A stretch of DNA of 64,000 nucleotides from Nocardia sp. BMG51109 (GTDB lineage: Bacteria; Actinomycetota; Actinomycetes; Mycobacteriales; Mycobacteriaceae): positions 434,001 to 498,000 of the forward strand of contig NZ_JAFQ01000004.1 in NCBI RefSeq assembly GCF_000526215.1. The letters run 5' to 3'. Position numbers and translations under genes: made by a program. Positions 26,510-35,499 of the stretch are shown here, piece by piece; position 1 is the first letter of the stretch, and each line of letters starts with the position of its first letter. The notes below the pieces were generated by a model that saw only the letters and a list, made by a program, of their open reading frames with translations, was not told the DNA's origin and made no database searches.

Positions 26510-27796
26510 TCAGTCGTCCTCGGCCCACTCACCCACCACGGGCGGTGTGGTCGGATCGAATCGGCCGACCAGGTCGTTGCCCGGCTCGGCCGGGTCCAGG
26601 AAGGTCGGCTCGTCGAAGTCGTAGAATTCGTCGTCGTCCTCGTCGTCCGGGGAACGCTTGGGCGGCACCGGAACACCCGAGCCGGAGCGGACGGTGTCGC
26701 CGGCGGCCGCGAATGCCCCGCCCGCGAGGCCGCCGACGATCCCGGCGCCCATCCCGCTGACGGGATCGGCGCCGGACTCGTGGCGCGGCTGACTCTTCTC
26801 GTCGCGCTTGCGGTTGTCCTCGGAACTCTGCGGGGTGGTGGCAACGGCGGCGGGGCCTACCGCCACCGCGGCGGGTGCGGCGCCCGTCGCGGCGGGCACG
26901 ACCCGTTCGGGTTGCGGTGCAACGGCATTCGCCGCCGCGGGCTGAGTGGCGGCGGGACGATCGGCGACCGGGGCGGCCGCTGCCTCCGGCGCGGATGCGG
27001 GTGCCGTCGCCGCGGCCGGTGCCGTCGACGCCGGAGCCTCGCTCTCCGGGCGCGGCGCGTCCGAACCGGCTGCCTCCTCCTCGCCGGGCCGCACCTGCTC
27101 GGCGGTATCCGGCTGCGGCGGCACCGAGCTCACCACCGCACCGGGCACCGCCGCCTGCGGGCCCACGAGAGAACTGGTCGCATCGGGACCGCCGCTCCCG
27201 TCGGGCACCGGCGCGGGGGGCTGCGGCGACGGATACATCCCGCCCTCGCGGAAGGCCGGAATACCGTTGCCGGTCGGCAGGAACGCCCCGGCGTACACCG
27301 TGTCCATCACCCGCACCATGTCCTGGCGCAGGCCCTCCGCCTGCTTCTGGGCCGCGACATTGAGGGTGGCGCGCTTGGGATCCAGCAGCGCCGCCTGGAG
27401 ATCCGTCGACACCGCGGTCGGCCGGGTGACCGCGGCCCGCAGCGTCTCGGCGGCGTCGTTGGCCTGGCCCAGCCGCTCCGCGACCGTCGACATCACGTCG
27501 GCCACGTGCTGGCCGAGTTCCTGGAACGCCTGCATCGCACCGACCGCCTGCTGGGCGGCGCTGCCGCGCCAGCCGTCGGCGACCGCGCCGCGGATCTCCG
27601 CATGCGCCTGCTGCACCGCGTCGCTCAGCCCCGTGGCGGCGCCCTGCCAGGCCTGCCGCCCGGCGGTGAGCACCTCCGGATCCATCTGCAGCACACCGCG
27701 ATAGATCTCGTCGTAGGGAAGCTGGTCGAAGACCTCGACCGTCGGCGCGTAGTCGGGGTCGGACCGATCGGCGGCCGTGCCGCCCACCTTATGCAT
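26510..27796 (-). CDS. PPE-like ESX substrate with Pro/Ala-rich tail
   Basis: 428 residues. Residues 20-190 are helical and carry WRGSAAQQAVGAMQAF, the W-x-G turn of WXG100/PPE proteins, with YDEIYRGVLQMDPEVLTAGRQAWQGAA as the preceding helix. The C-terminal half is disordered, rich in Ala, Pro and Glu, then acidic (DDEDDDEFYDFDEPTF), with a Gly/Ala stretch (GMGAGIVGGLAGGAFAAAG) that may be membrane-active. It overlaps the upstream WXG-like gene by 8 bases. ATG 27796 is chosen because of that coupling. Confidence 0.75.
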   Translation of the reverse strand: MHKVGGTAADRSDPDYAPTVEVFDQLPYDEIYRGVLQMDPEVLTAGRQAWQGAATGLSDAVQQAHAEIRGAVADGWRGSAAQQAVGAMQAFQELGQHVADVMSTVAERLGQANDAAETLRAAVTRPTAVSTDLQAALLDPKRATLNVAAQKQAEGLRQDMVRVMDTVYAGAFLPTGNGIPAFREGGMYPSPQPPAPVPDGSGGPDATSSLVGPQAAVPGAVVSSVPPQPDTAEQVRPGEEEAAGSDAPRPESEAPASTAPAAATAPASAPEAAAAPVADRPAATQPAAANAVAPQPERVVPAATGAAPAAVAVGPAAVATTPQSSEDNRKRDEKSQPRHESGADPVSGMGAGIVGGLAGGAFAAAGDTVRSGSGVPVPPKRSPDDEDDDEFYDFDEPTFLDPAEPGNDLVGRFDPTTPPVVGEWAEDD

Positions 27797-28199
27797 GGCC
27801 GGCTCCCACCGTGTCGGCGCCGACGCGCCCGAGCGCCGCGGACATCTCGGCGTCGTTGTCGGCGTAGTTGGCGGCCGCCGCGCGCAGCGCCGCGGCCAAT
27901 TGCCGGGCGGCGTCGGCGTATTCCTGCAACCGGTCCAGCGCCTGTGCCGCCTTGCCCTCGAATCCGCGCCGCAGCGCGTTGCCCGATTCGAAGCCGCCGA
28001 AGCCGGGCAGCGAGCCGGCCGCACGCAGCGCCCGGAGCTGCTGCTCCACCTGGTCGGCGAGCTGTTCGTAGCGCCGCGCGCAGCGCTCGTGAACGCCGTC
28101 GGCGACATGCACACCGTCGATCCACAGCCGACCGTCGTCGACCGCCTGAGTCAGGGCCGCAACATCACTGCGCAGATCCCCGGGTTCTTGCGACTGCAC
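27789..28199 (-). CDS. WXG100/PE-like partner of the PPE-like protein
   Basis: 136 residues, almost all helical (HERCARRYEQLADQVEQQLRALRAAG, then KAAQALDRLQEYADAARQLAAALRAAAANYADND). The central SLPGFGGFESGNALRRGF replaces the compact W-x-G turn. The ending YADNDAEMSAAL resembles the Y-x-x-x-D/E secretion signal of ESX substrates. It starts at GTG 28199 and overlaps the next gene by 8 bases. It is expected to pair with the PPE-like protein as a heterodimer. Confidence 0.7.
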   Translation of the reverse strand: MQSQEPGDLRSDVAALTQAVDDGRLWIDGVHVADGVHERCARRYEQLADQVEQQLRALRAAGSLPGFGGFESGNALRRGFEGKAAQALDRLQEYADAARQLAAALRAAAANYADNDAEMSAALGRVGADTVGAGHA

Positions 28200-28680
28200 C
28201 GGTCCCCCTTTCTCGTGCTGACATCACGGGCGCACCGGCTCCGCCACAACGCCCTGGCTCCTGCTCCACGATGTCGACGGTGACCGTTACCGCCACCGGG
28301 TTCGTGCAGAGGATCGTGCCCGGCATCGGCGTACTCGCGCAACCGCAACCTTACCGACCGCGGCCACCCAGTCCAGTCGGAATGGCAGGGATATCGAAAG
28401 GTCACGAATAACGAGGGGAGGGATCCGGGCGAGGCACGATCAGGGCGCGATCTCGGCGCGGACCGGACGCGGCCCGAGCCGGGCGGCACCCAGTGCCGTG
28501 CGACTCGGCCGACCCGTCTGCATTCCCGCTCCCCTTCCGCCGCGCCCGCCTCCAGACCGTACGACGACACGCCCCCCTTACGCCACGCCGTGCCACCTCG
28601 ACTGATTACGCTGAGGCGCGACTCGGCACGCAAGCAGGCATGGGCCGGGTGCGGGTGTCCGAGGCGCAGGAGGGCCGCGA
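28200..28680. other. 481-bp divergent gap between the ESX cassette and the helicase-like gene
   Basis: This gap must hold the promoters of two divergent units. I see no gene: the open frames on both strands lack ribosome sites and recognisable products. No strong hairpin or repeat stands out. A GGAGG site at its right edge belongs to the TTG start at 28681. Confidence 0.5.
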
Positions 28681-31600
28681 TTGATTCTGGTCGGTGATCG
28701 TGTCGTGTGCTGCACCGGTGACCTGGTGGCGGCGGCACAGTGCGAGTTCGGCCTGCTGCGCACACTCGATGCCGAACTCGGACTGGTCGCGCCCGTGGCC
28801 GCCGGCGCATCGGCGGCTACCGCGTGGCCCGCCGAGCCCGAGGCCCCCGCCGAACACGAGGACATCGACCTGCCCGGCCTCGATATCGTCCGCATCACTC
28901 CCCCCGGATCCGGCACGCCCACCGGACCCGAATCGAGCCCAGCCGCGGGCCCCGGGACCGGAACAACCGCGGAACGCGGATCGGGCACAACTACGGAGCG
29001 TGCATCCGGCACCACCGAGGGCCACGAATCCAGCACGGCCACCACGGAGCACGGAACCGACGCCACGACGAGGCACCGATCCCGCACCGCCACCACGGAG
29101 CGTCGCCGCGGTACCACCGGGACGCCCGATTCCGGGATCACCACAGAGCCAGGACCAGGTACGGCCGAGGGGCACGAAGCCGACACCGCCGCGGGGCACG
29201 AAGCCCGCAGTCCCGAGGAGACCGTCGCGGCCCTACACCGCGCCCACGAGCAGACCCTGGCCGCGCTGCGGTCGGGTGCGGAGGCGATCGCCGGGGCCAT
29301 TTTCTTCGACGGCTCCTTCGCCGCCCGCGGTGCCGCACTGGTCCGCATCGACCCGGTGCGGTCGTCCCTACCGGAATCGGGCGAACGCGCCACCGGCGAA
29401 TCGGCCGGCAGCGAAACGGAATATCCCGAATTCGCGGGCGCGGACCACGACCCGGCCCGAGATCCGGACGCCGCACCGTCCGTGCCCACGGTCTTCCCGG
29501 CCCCCGCCGCTCCCGGCGACATCCACGGCGCCGCCGCCGATCTCCCGACCGAGTGGTCGGACAGCGCGGCCATCGATCACGGCATGCAGGGCCGAGTCGT
29601 CGACGGCGACGCGCTGAGCTGCTCGTTCGCCGGACAGCCCGGTCCCGGGCGCGCGGCCGATCCGGCGCCGAACACGGTGGGAACCGACGGCACGGCCGAC
29701 GACGCCGTTCCCACTCGCTACGCCCTGTACGCGACCCTGCGTACCGACTCCCCGATCGCGGCGCTGATCGAACTCGCCGCCTGCGCGGACATGATGCGGC
29801 GCAACGGCGTCCGGGTCGACCCGATGCTGCGGGTATGGCACCCGGACGGCTCACAGTCTCGGTACCCGCTCGCCGACGCGGCCCGGGTGTACGCGGCGCG
29901 TCGCCGGCGGCTGACGGCGGTACTGGAGGCCAAGCAGAACGAACTGCTGCCGGTGCAGTGGGGCGACCGCCGCTATCTGGCGTGCGGGCGCTGCGCCACC
30001 TGCACCGCGGAACTGGTGACGGGCCGCGATCTGCTGCTGGTGGCGGGCATGCGGCCCGCAGTGCGGGCGCAGCTGCGGGATGCGGGAATCGCCACCGTGG
30101 ACCGGTTGGTGCGGGCCGACGCGGCCGTGACCAGGGTCGCCACCCGGACGTTCGGGACGCTGCGCCGGCAGGCCGAACTACAGGTGCGCGCCGAGCGGAC
30201 CGGCCGGCCGGTGCATGAACTCACGAACGCCGCGGCGCTGGCCGCCCTGCCGACGCCCTCGCCGGGCGACGTATTCCTCACCGTCGCGGGCACACCGGCC
30301 ACCGTCGTGGGTATCGGCGTGCTGCCCGCCCGTGCGCCGGATCCGGGCGAGGACGCCCCGTCGATGCTGTTCCACGCGTTCGGCCTGCACGACGATCCGG
30401 CCGCGCTGCTGGAATTCCTGGCCGACCGCCAGGAGCGCCACCCCGACCTGCGGATCTACCACTATCGTTCGCCGGCCCGGTCGCTGCTGGCCGAACTGTG
30501 CGCGTGCTGTGGCGCCGACGAGGAGATCGCCGACGACCTGCTCGGCGCCCTCGTGGACCTGTACCCGATCGTGCGGGCCGCGCTGATCGTGGGCGAGCGC
30601 TCGTACGGACCGGCCGCTCTGACCGGGCTGCTCGGCGCCGAATTCCCGATCACCGACCTGGAATCGGAGTGTGCGCGGATCCCGCGGCTGCGGGACCGGC
30701 TGCGCGAACTGGCCACCGAGCACGGCATTCCCGCCGCGCCGGCGCCGCGGGAGACGCCGTCCGAATCACCGGCCGCGGTCGAGGCCGCCCTGCGCGAGTT
30801 CGCCTTCGACACCCAGCTGCCCCGCACCCCCGCGCAGCACGCCGCCGCCCTCGCGGCCGCCGCACTCGGCTACCGCCGCCGCGAGCGCCAGCCGCTGCAC
30901 TGGGCACACGCCGACCGCCTGCACCGCCCGATCGCCGAATGGGCCGACACCCCGGGCGTTCTCGCCGCCGACTGGGGCACGGTCGACACCAAATGGCACA
31001 GCAGCGGGCGCGCCCCGATGCGGCGCTATCTGAAACTCACCGGGCGCCTGGGCACCGGCAGCGCGCCCCCGCCCGGCACGCCCGTGCTCACCCTCTACGA
31101 CCAGCCGGTGGCGGGCATGCGGGCGGTACCCGGCCGCCGCGCCACCGCCCGCGCCACGGTGCTGGGCTGCGCGCTGGACGACAACTTCGACGACGCCGTC
31201 CGCGTCGAGGAATCCCTGCCCGAGGGCTGCGAACCCTACGACGACCTGCCGGTCGCGATCGTGCCCGCGCTCCCCGGCCGGGACGAGAATATCGAGGCGG
31301 CACTGGAATTCGCCGCGCACCGCCTGCTGATGACCCTGCCGGAGATCCCCGACACGGCCGGCTTCGACCTGCTGTTGCGCCGCCCGCCGCGGCTGCGGTC
31401 CGCGGCGGCGCTGCCGGAGGTGTTCGGCGATCACGCCGCCGCCGTCACCGCCGCCGTGCTCGACCTCGACGACTCCTGCGTCGCCGTGCAGGGACCGTCG
31501 GGGACCGGGAAGACCGATACCGCCGCGCGGGTGATCGAGCGGCTCGTCACCCGGTACAAGTGGCGGGTCGGCGTTGTCGCGCAGTCGCATTGGGCGGTCG

Positions 31601-32601
31601 AGGAGGTCCTCGACGCCGTGGTGCGGGTCGGCGTGCTCCCCGAACTGGTGGCGAAGTCCGAGGCGCGCGCGGTGGCGCCGGAGTGGCTGGCCATCGACCC
31701 CGCGCGCTATCCACGATTCCTGGACAACGCCGTCAACGGCTGCGTGATCGGCGGCCTGCCCAGCGATCTGGCCGACGCCGAGCGGGTCGCCCCCGGCCGC
31801 CTCGACCTGCTGATGATCGCCGACGCCGGGCACTTCCCGCTGGCCGACGCGGTCGCGGTCGCCTGCGGCGCGCGAAACCTGTTGCTGCTCGGCGATCCCG
31901 CCCCGCTGCCCGCGCTCGGCGCCCATCCCGAACCCGTGCACGAATCGGCGCTCGGCCGGCTGGTCGGCGACAATCCCACGCTGCCACCGGAATTCGGCTA
32001 CTTCCTGGATCGCACCTGGCGGATGCATCCGCGGCTGTGCGAACCGGTGTCCCGGCTGCGCTACGGTGGCCGGCTGCGGTCCACCGAAACCGTCACGCTC
32101 GCACGCGATCTCGACGGCGTGCCGCCGGGTGTGCGGTCGGTGCCGGTCGAACATCACGGCAACGGCACCGAATCCGCGGAGGAGGCGCGCGAGATCGTGC
32201 GCCGGGTGCGCGCGCTGCTGGGGCTGTCGTGGCGGCAGGGCGCGGTGACCCGCCGCCTGCATCCGCACGACATCCTGGTGGTCACGCCGTATCACGCGCA
32301 GGCGGCGCGGATCCGGACCCTGTTGTCGCGCGCCCGGATCGAGGACGTGGTGGTCGGCACTGCCGAACGGTTCGCGGGCCGGGAGGCCGCGGTGGTGCTG
32401 GTCTCGATGACCTCCTCCTCCCCCGCCGAGGCCCCGCACGGCGTCGACACCCTGCTCTCCCGCCACTGGCTCACCACGGTCGTGTCCCGGGCGCTGTGGA
32501 GCGCGCTCGTCGTGCATTCGCCGCTGCTGACCGAATACCTGCCGGAGACCCCGGAGCAGCTGGCCGATCTCGCGGCCTTCCTGGAGCTGGTGTCGCCGTA
32601 A
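28681..32601 (+). CDS. TM0106-type RecB-like nuclease/helicase with damaged motifs
   Basis: 1306 residues, from a TTG behind GGAGG. The order follows the TM0106 family: an N-terminal RecB-like nuclease region, a Cys pair (CGRCATC, near residue 440) followed by LLLVAGMRPAVRAQLRDAGIATVDRL, a helix-hairpin part, then a superfamily 1 helicase. Walker A is intact (GPSGTGKTDTA, about residue 937), as are VVTPYHAQAARIRTLL and VVSRALWSALVV. Two sites look degraded: the nuclease D-x-K strand reads YALYATLRTD, and motif II reads IADAGHF instead of V-D-E-A-G-Q. Residues 72-178 are a Thr/Gly-rich insertion. The protein may still bind nucleic acid and ATP, but full nuclease and helicase activity is doubtful. 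Confidence 0.75.
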   Translation: MILVGDRVVCCTGDLVAAAQCEFGLLRTLDAELGLVAPVAAGASAATAWPAEPEAPAEHEDIDLPGLDIVRITPPGSGTPTGPESSPAAGPGTGTTAERGSGTTTERASGTTEGHESSTATTEHGTDATTRHRSRTATTERRRGTTGTPDSGITTEPGPGTAEGHEADTAAGHEARSPEETVAALHRAHEQTLAALRSGAEAIAGAIFFDGSFAARGAALVRIDPVRSSLPESGERATGESAGSETEYPEFAGADHDPARDPDAAPSVPTVFPAPAAPGDIHGAAADLPTEWSDSAAIDHGMQGRVVDGDALSCSFAGQPGPGRAADPAPNTVGTDGTADDAVPTRYALYATLRTDSPIAALIELAACADMMRRNGVRVDPMLRVWHPDGSQSRYPLADAARVYAARRRRLTAVLEAKQNELLPVQWGDRRYLACGRCATCTAELVTGRDLLLVAGMRPAVRAQLRDAGIATVDRLVRADAAVTRVATRTFGTLRRQAELQVRAERTGRPVHELTNAAALAALPTPSPGDVFLTVAGTPATVVGIGVLPARAPDPGEDAPSMLFHAFGLHDDPAALLEFLADRQERHPDLRIYHYRSPARSLLAELCACCGADEEIADDLLGALVDLYPIVRAALIVGERSYGPAALTGLLGAEFPITDLESECARIPRLRDRLRELATEHGIPAAPAPRETPSESPAAVEAALREFAFDTQLPRTPAQHAAALAAAALGYRRRERQPLHWAHADRLHRPIAEWADTPGVLAADWGTVDTKWHSSGRAPMRRYLKLTGRLGTGSAPPPGTPVLTLYDQPVAGMRAVPGRRATARATVLGCALDDNFDDAVRVEESLPEGCEPYDDLPVAIVPALPGRDENIEAALEFAAHRLLMTLPEIPDTAGFDLLLRRPPRLRSAAALPEVFGDHAAAVTAAVLDLDDSCVAVQGPSGTGKTDTAARVIERLVTRYKWRVGVVAQSHWAVEEVLDAVVRVGVLPELVAKSEARAVAPEWLAIDPARYPRFLDNAVNGCVIGGLPSDLADAERVAPGRLDLLMIADAGHFPLADAVAVACGARNLLLLGDPAPLPALGAHPEPVHESALGRLVGDNPTLPPEFGYFLDRTWRMHPRLCEPVSRLRYGGRLRSTETVTLARDLDGVPPGVRSVPVEHHGNGTESAEEAREIVRRVRALLGLSWRQGAVTRRLHPHDILVVTPYHAQAARIRTLLSRARIEDVVVGTAERFAGREAAVVLVSMTSSSPAEAPHGVDTLLSRHWLTTVVSRALWSALVVHSPLLTEYLPETPEQLADLAAFLELVSP
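28894..29215. repeat. Low-complexity in-frame repeat region inside the helicase-like gene
   Basis: About 107 codons dominated by Thr, Gly, Ser, Glu and Arg, with loosely repeating blocks such as GSGTTTERASGTTEGHES. The units are diverged and roughly 30 bases long (CCGGCACCACCGAGGG, CACGGCCACCACGGAGC). The segment splits the nuclease-like N-terminus from the rest. Confidence 0.65.
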
Positions 32602-32638
32602 CGTTCGGCGAGCCGAAACCGGTGGGTGCCGCACCGGA

Positions 32639-33826
32639 TCATCCGAAGTTGTGGCCCTCGCCGCGATAGGTCGGGACGGAGCTGCGGACACCGTCGGCGT
32701 CGACGATCCACACGCGGTCGAAGCGTTCACACAGCTCGCCCGCCTTGGCGTGCCGGAACCAGACCCGATCCCCGACCGCGAGTTCGGCCGCACCCGTCAG
32801 CGGGGTCTGCACCTCGCCCGCCCCCTCGGTGCCGACGAGCCGTAAACCGGTGGGCCACACCGGCGTCGGCACCCGGGATTTTCCGGCCGGTCCGGAGGCG
32901 ATGTACCCGCCGGCGAATGCGGTCGCGATGCCGGACGCCGGCCGGCGCAGCACCGGCAGCGCGAAGAACAGCGCCGGACGCGGCGTGACGGTGCGATACC
33001 CGTCGAACAGCGTCGGCAGATACAGCCCGGAACCCGCGGTCACCTCGGTGACCTCCGGATCGGCGACGCTCACCTCGACCGATCCGGTCCCGCCGCTGTT
33101 GACGATCTCCAGCTTCCCCACCACCGACCGCACCGCGTCCAGCACCCGCCGACGGCGCTTGCCGATCTCCGCGGCCGACGCCCGCTTCACCACGCGCACC
33201 GCGGGATTGGTATCGGGCAGCCCGGCGATCTGGGCCTCGTAGGTCATCACCCCGACCACCCGGAAACCGCGCTCGAGCGCGTCGCGGGCCAGCCGTGCCG
33301 CCTGTTCGGGCGTGCGAATCGGCGAGCGGCGCACGCCCAGGTGCACCGGACCGATCCGCAGCGAGGCGTCCACGTCCAGGCACACCCGCGGCGCCACCCG
33401 ATCGCCGCCCACGGCGGCCCGGATCAGCTCCAGCTGCGCCGAATCGTCGACCATGAGCGTGATGGCCTCGCACAGCGCCGCGTCCGCACCGAGTTCGGCC
33501 AGCGCCGCCCGATCGACGCTGGGATAGCCGAGCAGGATGTCACGGGCGCCCTGGCGCGCCAGCCAGACGGCCTCGCGCAGCGAGTAGGACATGATGCCGG
33601 CGAACCCCCCGGCCGCGGTCAGCTCGTCGCCCAGCACCTCGGCGAGCACCGCGCGGCAGCGCACCGATTTACTGGCCACCCGGATCGGCACGCCGCGAGC
33701 GCGGCGCACCAGGTCGTCGGCATTGGCACGCAGGGTGGCCAGATCGAGGGCGGCCAGTGGCGGATTCAGGTCCGCGGTGGCCGTCTGCAGCCCGGCGATC
33801 GGCGACAGGTCCGTCACCCGTCCCAC
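32639..33826 (-). CDS. Alanine racemase/D-threonine aldolase-fold PLP enzyme
   Basis: 395 residues from a GTG. Domain 1 is a PLP TIM barrel: IRVASKSVRCRAVLAEVL contains the Schiff-base lysine in the usual VASKS context, followed by GFAGIMSYSLREAVWLA, VCLDVDASLRIG and LEIVNSGGTGSVEV. The C-terminal domain has a beta barrel with the metal-site pattern WFRHAKAGELCERF typical of D-threonine aldolase/D-serine dehydratase proteins, where H and C bind zinc. It likely breaks down a D-amino acid or a beta-hydroxy amino acid. A GTAAC palindrome lies 9 bases upstream of its start. Confidence 0.82.
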   Translation of the reverse strand: MGRVTDLSPIAGLQTATADLNPPLAALDLATLRANADDLVRRARGVPIRVASKSVRCRAVLAEVLGDELTAAGGFAGIMSYSLREAVWLARQGARDILLGYPSVDRAALAELGADAALCEAITLMVDDSAQLELIRAAVGGDRVAPRVCLDVDASLRIGPVHLGVRRSPIRTPEQAARLARDALERGFRVVGVMTYEAQIAGLPDTNPAVRVVKRASAAEIGKRRRRVLDAVRSVVGKLEIVNSGGTGSVEVSVADPEVTEVTAGSGLYLPTLFDGYRTVTPRPALFFALPVLRRPASGIATAFAGGYIASGPAGKSRVPTPVWPTGLRLVGTEGAGEVQTPLTGAAELAVGDRVWFRHAKAGELCERFDRVWIVDADGVRSSVPTYRGEGHNFG

Positions 33827-33834
33827 TCAATCAC

Positions 33835-33847
33835 GTAACCGAGTTAC
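33835..33847. promoter_or_regulatory. GTAAC-CGA-GTTAC palindrome before the PLP enzyme gene
   Basis: Perfect 5-bp arms around CGA, between the stop of the TetR-like gene and the start of the PLP enzyme gene, both on the minus strand. A related site of opposite half-site order (GTTAC-CGAGA-GTAAC) is at 34610-34626 on the other side of the TetR-like gene. The pair brackets the gene and suggests it controls both. Confidence 0.55.
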
Positions 33848-33875
33848 TGGTCAACCGTCCAATTACTGCCGGATC

Positions 33876-34355
33876 TCAGCAGTCGACCGCCTTGGTGGAC
33901 AGGCTCGACACCAGATCGTCGAGCACCACCAGCATCGTCTCGTCGTCGCAATCGGCGAGCCAGCGCAGCACCGTGCCCTGCATCACCGCCACCGCGTAGG
34001 CCGCGATGGCCTCGACCGGCTCCAGCCATTGCGTCCCGGACCGATCCGCGCACAACCGCAGAAAGGCCCCGACCTGGGCATCCAGATCCCGGAACCGCGC
34101 CGCCACCGTGGGTTCGGCCACCGGATCGGCGCGTTCGGCCCATCGGCGGCGCAGGGCCTCGATGGTCGATTCGTAGGTGTGAATCTGCCGGTGCGGCTTG
34201 GCCTTGATGGCCGGCCACAGGGCACTGACCCCGGCGTGCAACAGGACTCGCAGCGCGCGTGTACCGGTGCAGTCGATGGCGGCGGCCGCCAGCTCGACAG
34301 CCTCCTCGACAGTCGGATGTGGTCGCACCTCGACTATTTCTCCACTTGCGCTCAA
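33876..34355 (-). CDS. TetR-like protein without a clear DNA-binding helix-turn-helix
   Basis: 159 residues from a TTG preceded by GAGGGAG at good spacing; a GTG at 34388 is the alternative. The C-terminal part (WLEPVEAIAAYAVAVMQGTVLRWLADCDDETMLVVLDDLVSSL) resembles TetR ligand domains. The N-terminal part (ALRVLLHAGVSALWPAIKAKPHRQIHTYESTIEALRRRW) sits where the helix-turn-helix should be but does not match one well. It could be a diverged repressor or a ligand-binding protein. Palindromes on both sides of the gene favour the repressor view. Confidence 0.6.
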   Translation of the reverse strand: MSASGEIVEVRPHPTVEEAVELAAAAIDCTGTRALRVLLHAGVSALWPAIKAKPHRQIHTYESTIEALRRRWAERADPVAEPTVAARFRDLDAQVGAFLRLCADRSGTQWLEPVEAIAAYAVAVMQGTVLRWLADCDDETMLVVLDDLVSSLSTKAVDC

Positions 34356-34732
34356 CGACGACTCCCTCGGGCGAATGAACGCGCGCACTGCACCAGCGCG
34401 GCTCGCTCAACGGGTTGCAAATCTTCACTGATCGCCCCGAGTACCAACCCGGCCGACCCGTTCAACATTCATCAATGGTAGAGGGTTTTCGGGGATCGCG
34501 ACCAGCTTCGTCGGCGTTTCCGGACTGAAAGATTGTTTCGTTACCCGTCCGGGATCGAACGGAGACCACGACTCCACGAGCACTACCCGTAACCGACAAG
34601 ACACTACGCCGTTACCGAGAGTAACGCCGTTATCTGTGTCCGAACACACAGTGACAAGGCCGTCGCCACGCGTTCGCCCGTTCGATCGGCCAACGACACC
34701 CGGGCCTACCGGCCCGCCGATAACCTGGAGAG
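34356..34732. other. 377-bp AT-richer regulatory gap between the TetR-like and phosphatase genes
   Basis: This divergent gap is clearly poorer in GC than its surroundings. It holds several GTTAC/GTAAC boxes (near 34540, 34589 and the palindrome at 34610-34626), consistent with two promoters and operators. No gene is supported here. Confidence 0.5.
34610..34626. promoter_or_regulatory. CGTTAC-CGAGA-GTAACG palindrome upstream of the phosphatase gene
   Basis: Perfect 6-bp arms with a 5-base spacer, 17 bases in all and 106 bases before the GTG of the phosphatase gene. It shares the GTAAC/GTTAC half-site and the CGA centre with 33835-33847, and is the likely binding site of a TetR-type dimer. Confidence 0.6.
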
Positions 34733-35476
34733 GTGACCGTAGCGCGACCCGATCAGTACCTCATCTCCGGAACGTTCAACTACCGCGACGTCGGCGGCCT
34801 GCGCACCGAGAGCGGCGCGCGTGTCCGCTCCGGAGCGCTGCTGCGGTCGGCACAGCTGTGCCGGCTCGACGCCGACGGCCTCGCCACGCTGCGCGACCTC
34901 ACGGTGGCGGCCGTCCACGACCTGCGTGGTCCCGAGGAGATCAGGCATCTGGGCGCCGACGTGCTGCCCGACGACGTGCGTCTGGAGCGCACCCCGTTCG
35001 ATTCGCGGATCGGCGAGAAGCCGCCGCACGAGGTGGTGCACGACGAGCCGTGGGAGGAGATGTTGCAGGTATACCGGGCCTTCCCGGCCATGCCGGAGGC
35101 CGGCGTCGCCATCACGGCGATCGCCCGCTCGCTGGTCCAAGGCGACGGTGCGGTGCTGGTGCACTGCGCCGCCGGCAAGGACCGCACCGGCTGGGCGATC
35201 GCGACGCTGCTGCGCGCGGCCGGTGTCACCGAGGCCGACCTGCTCGAGGACTTCCTGCTCAGCAACGACGCCGTCGATGCGCTGCGCGCCGACGTGGCGA
35301 CGAATTCCGGTGGGCGTGTGGCCCTTCCGCTCGACGTGCTCGGAGTCGCCCCGGAATACCTGGCCGCGGGCACGGATTCGATGCACCAGCTGCACGGCGA
35401 CCTCGACACGTACCTGGCCGGCATCGGCCTGACCGGCGACCTGCGCTCCCGGCTGCGCGACCGCCTGCTCGAATAA
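34733..35476 (+). CDS. Tyrosine/serine protein phosphatase (PtpB/IphP type)
   Basis: 247 residues from a GTG after GGAGAG. The active site is HCAAGKDRTG, with C145 as nucleophile and R151 binding phosphate; the Lys and Asp in the loop are typical of the MptpB/LipA family, which can also act on phosphoinositides. The N-terminal FNYRDVGGLRT.. VRSGALLRSAQL is the conserved substrate-site region. In mycobacteria the homologue is a secreted virulence factor without a signal peptide; whether that holds here is unknown. It stands alone, downstream of the GTTAC-box region. Confidence 0.9.
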   Translation: MTVARPDQYLISGTFNYRDVGGLRTESGARVRSGALLRSAQLCRLDADGLATLRDLTVAAVHDLRGPEEIRHLGADVLPDDVRLERTPFDSRIGEKPPHEVVHDEPWEEMLQVYRAFPAMPEAGVAITAIARSLVQGDGAVLVHCAAGKDRTGWAIATLLRAAGVTEADLLEDFLLSNDAVDALRADVATNSGGRVALPLDVLGVAPEYLAAGTDSMHQLHGDLDTYLAGIGLTGDLRSRLRDRLLE

Positions 35477-35499
35477 CGCGGACGGCCCCGACCGCACCC

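Noticed and set aside
26780..28411. 543-codon plus-strand open frame over the ESX cassette
   Set aside because: It lies antisense to two real genes with motifs and coupled starts. The frame is Arg/Gly-rich with no domain.
28251..28411. Short plus-strand frame in the 28.2-28.7 kb gap
   Set aside because: No ribosome site or recognisable sequence.
30498..32669. 723-codon plus-strand frame inside the helicase-like gene
   Set aside because: It is a frame-shifted shadow of the 1306-residue protein, rich in Arg and Pro, without motifs.
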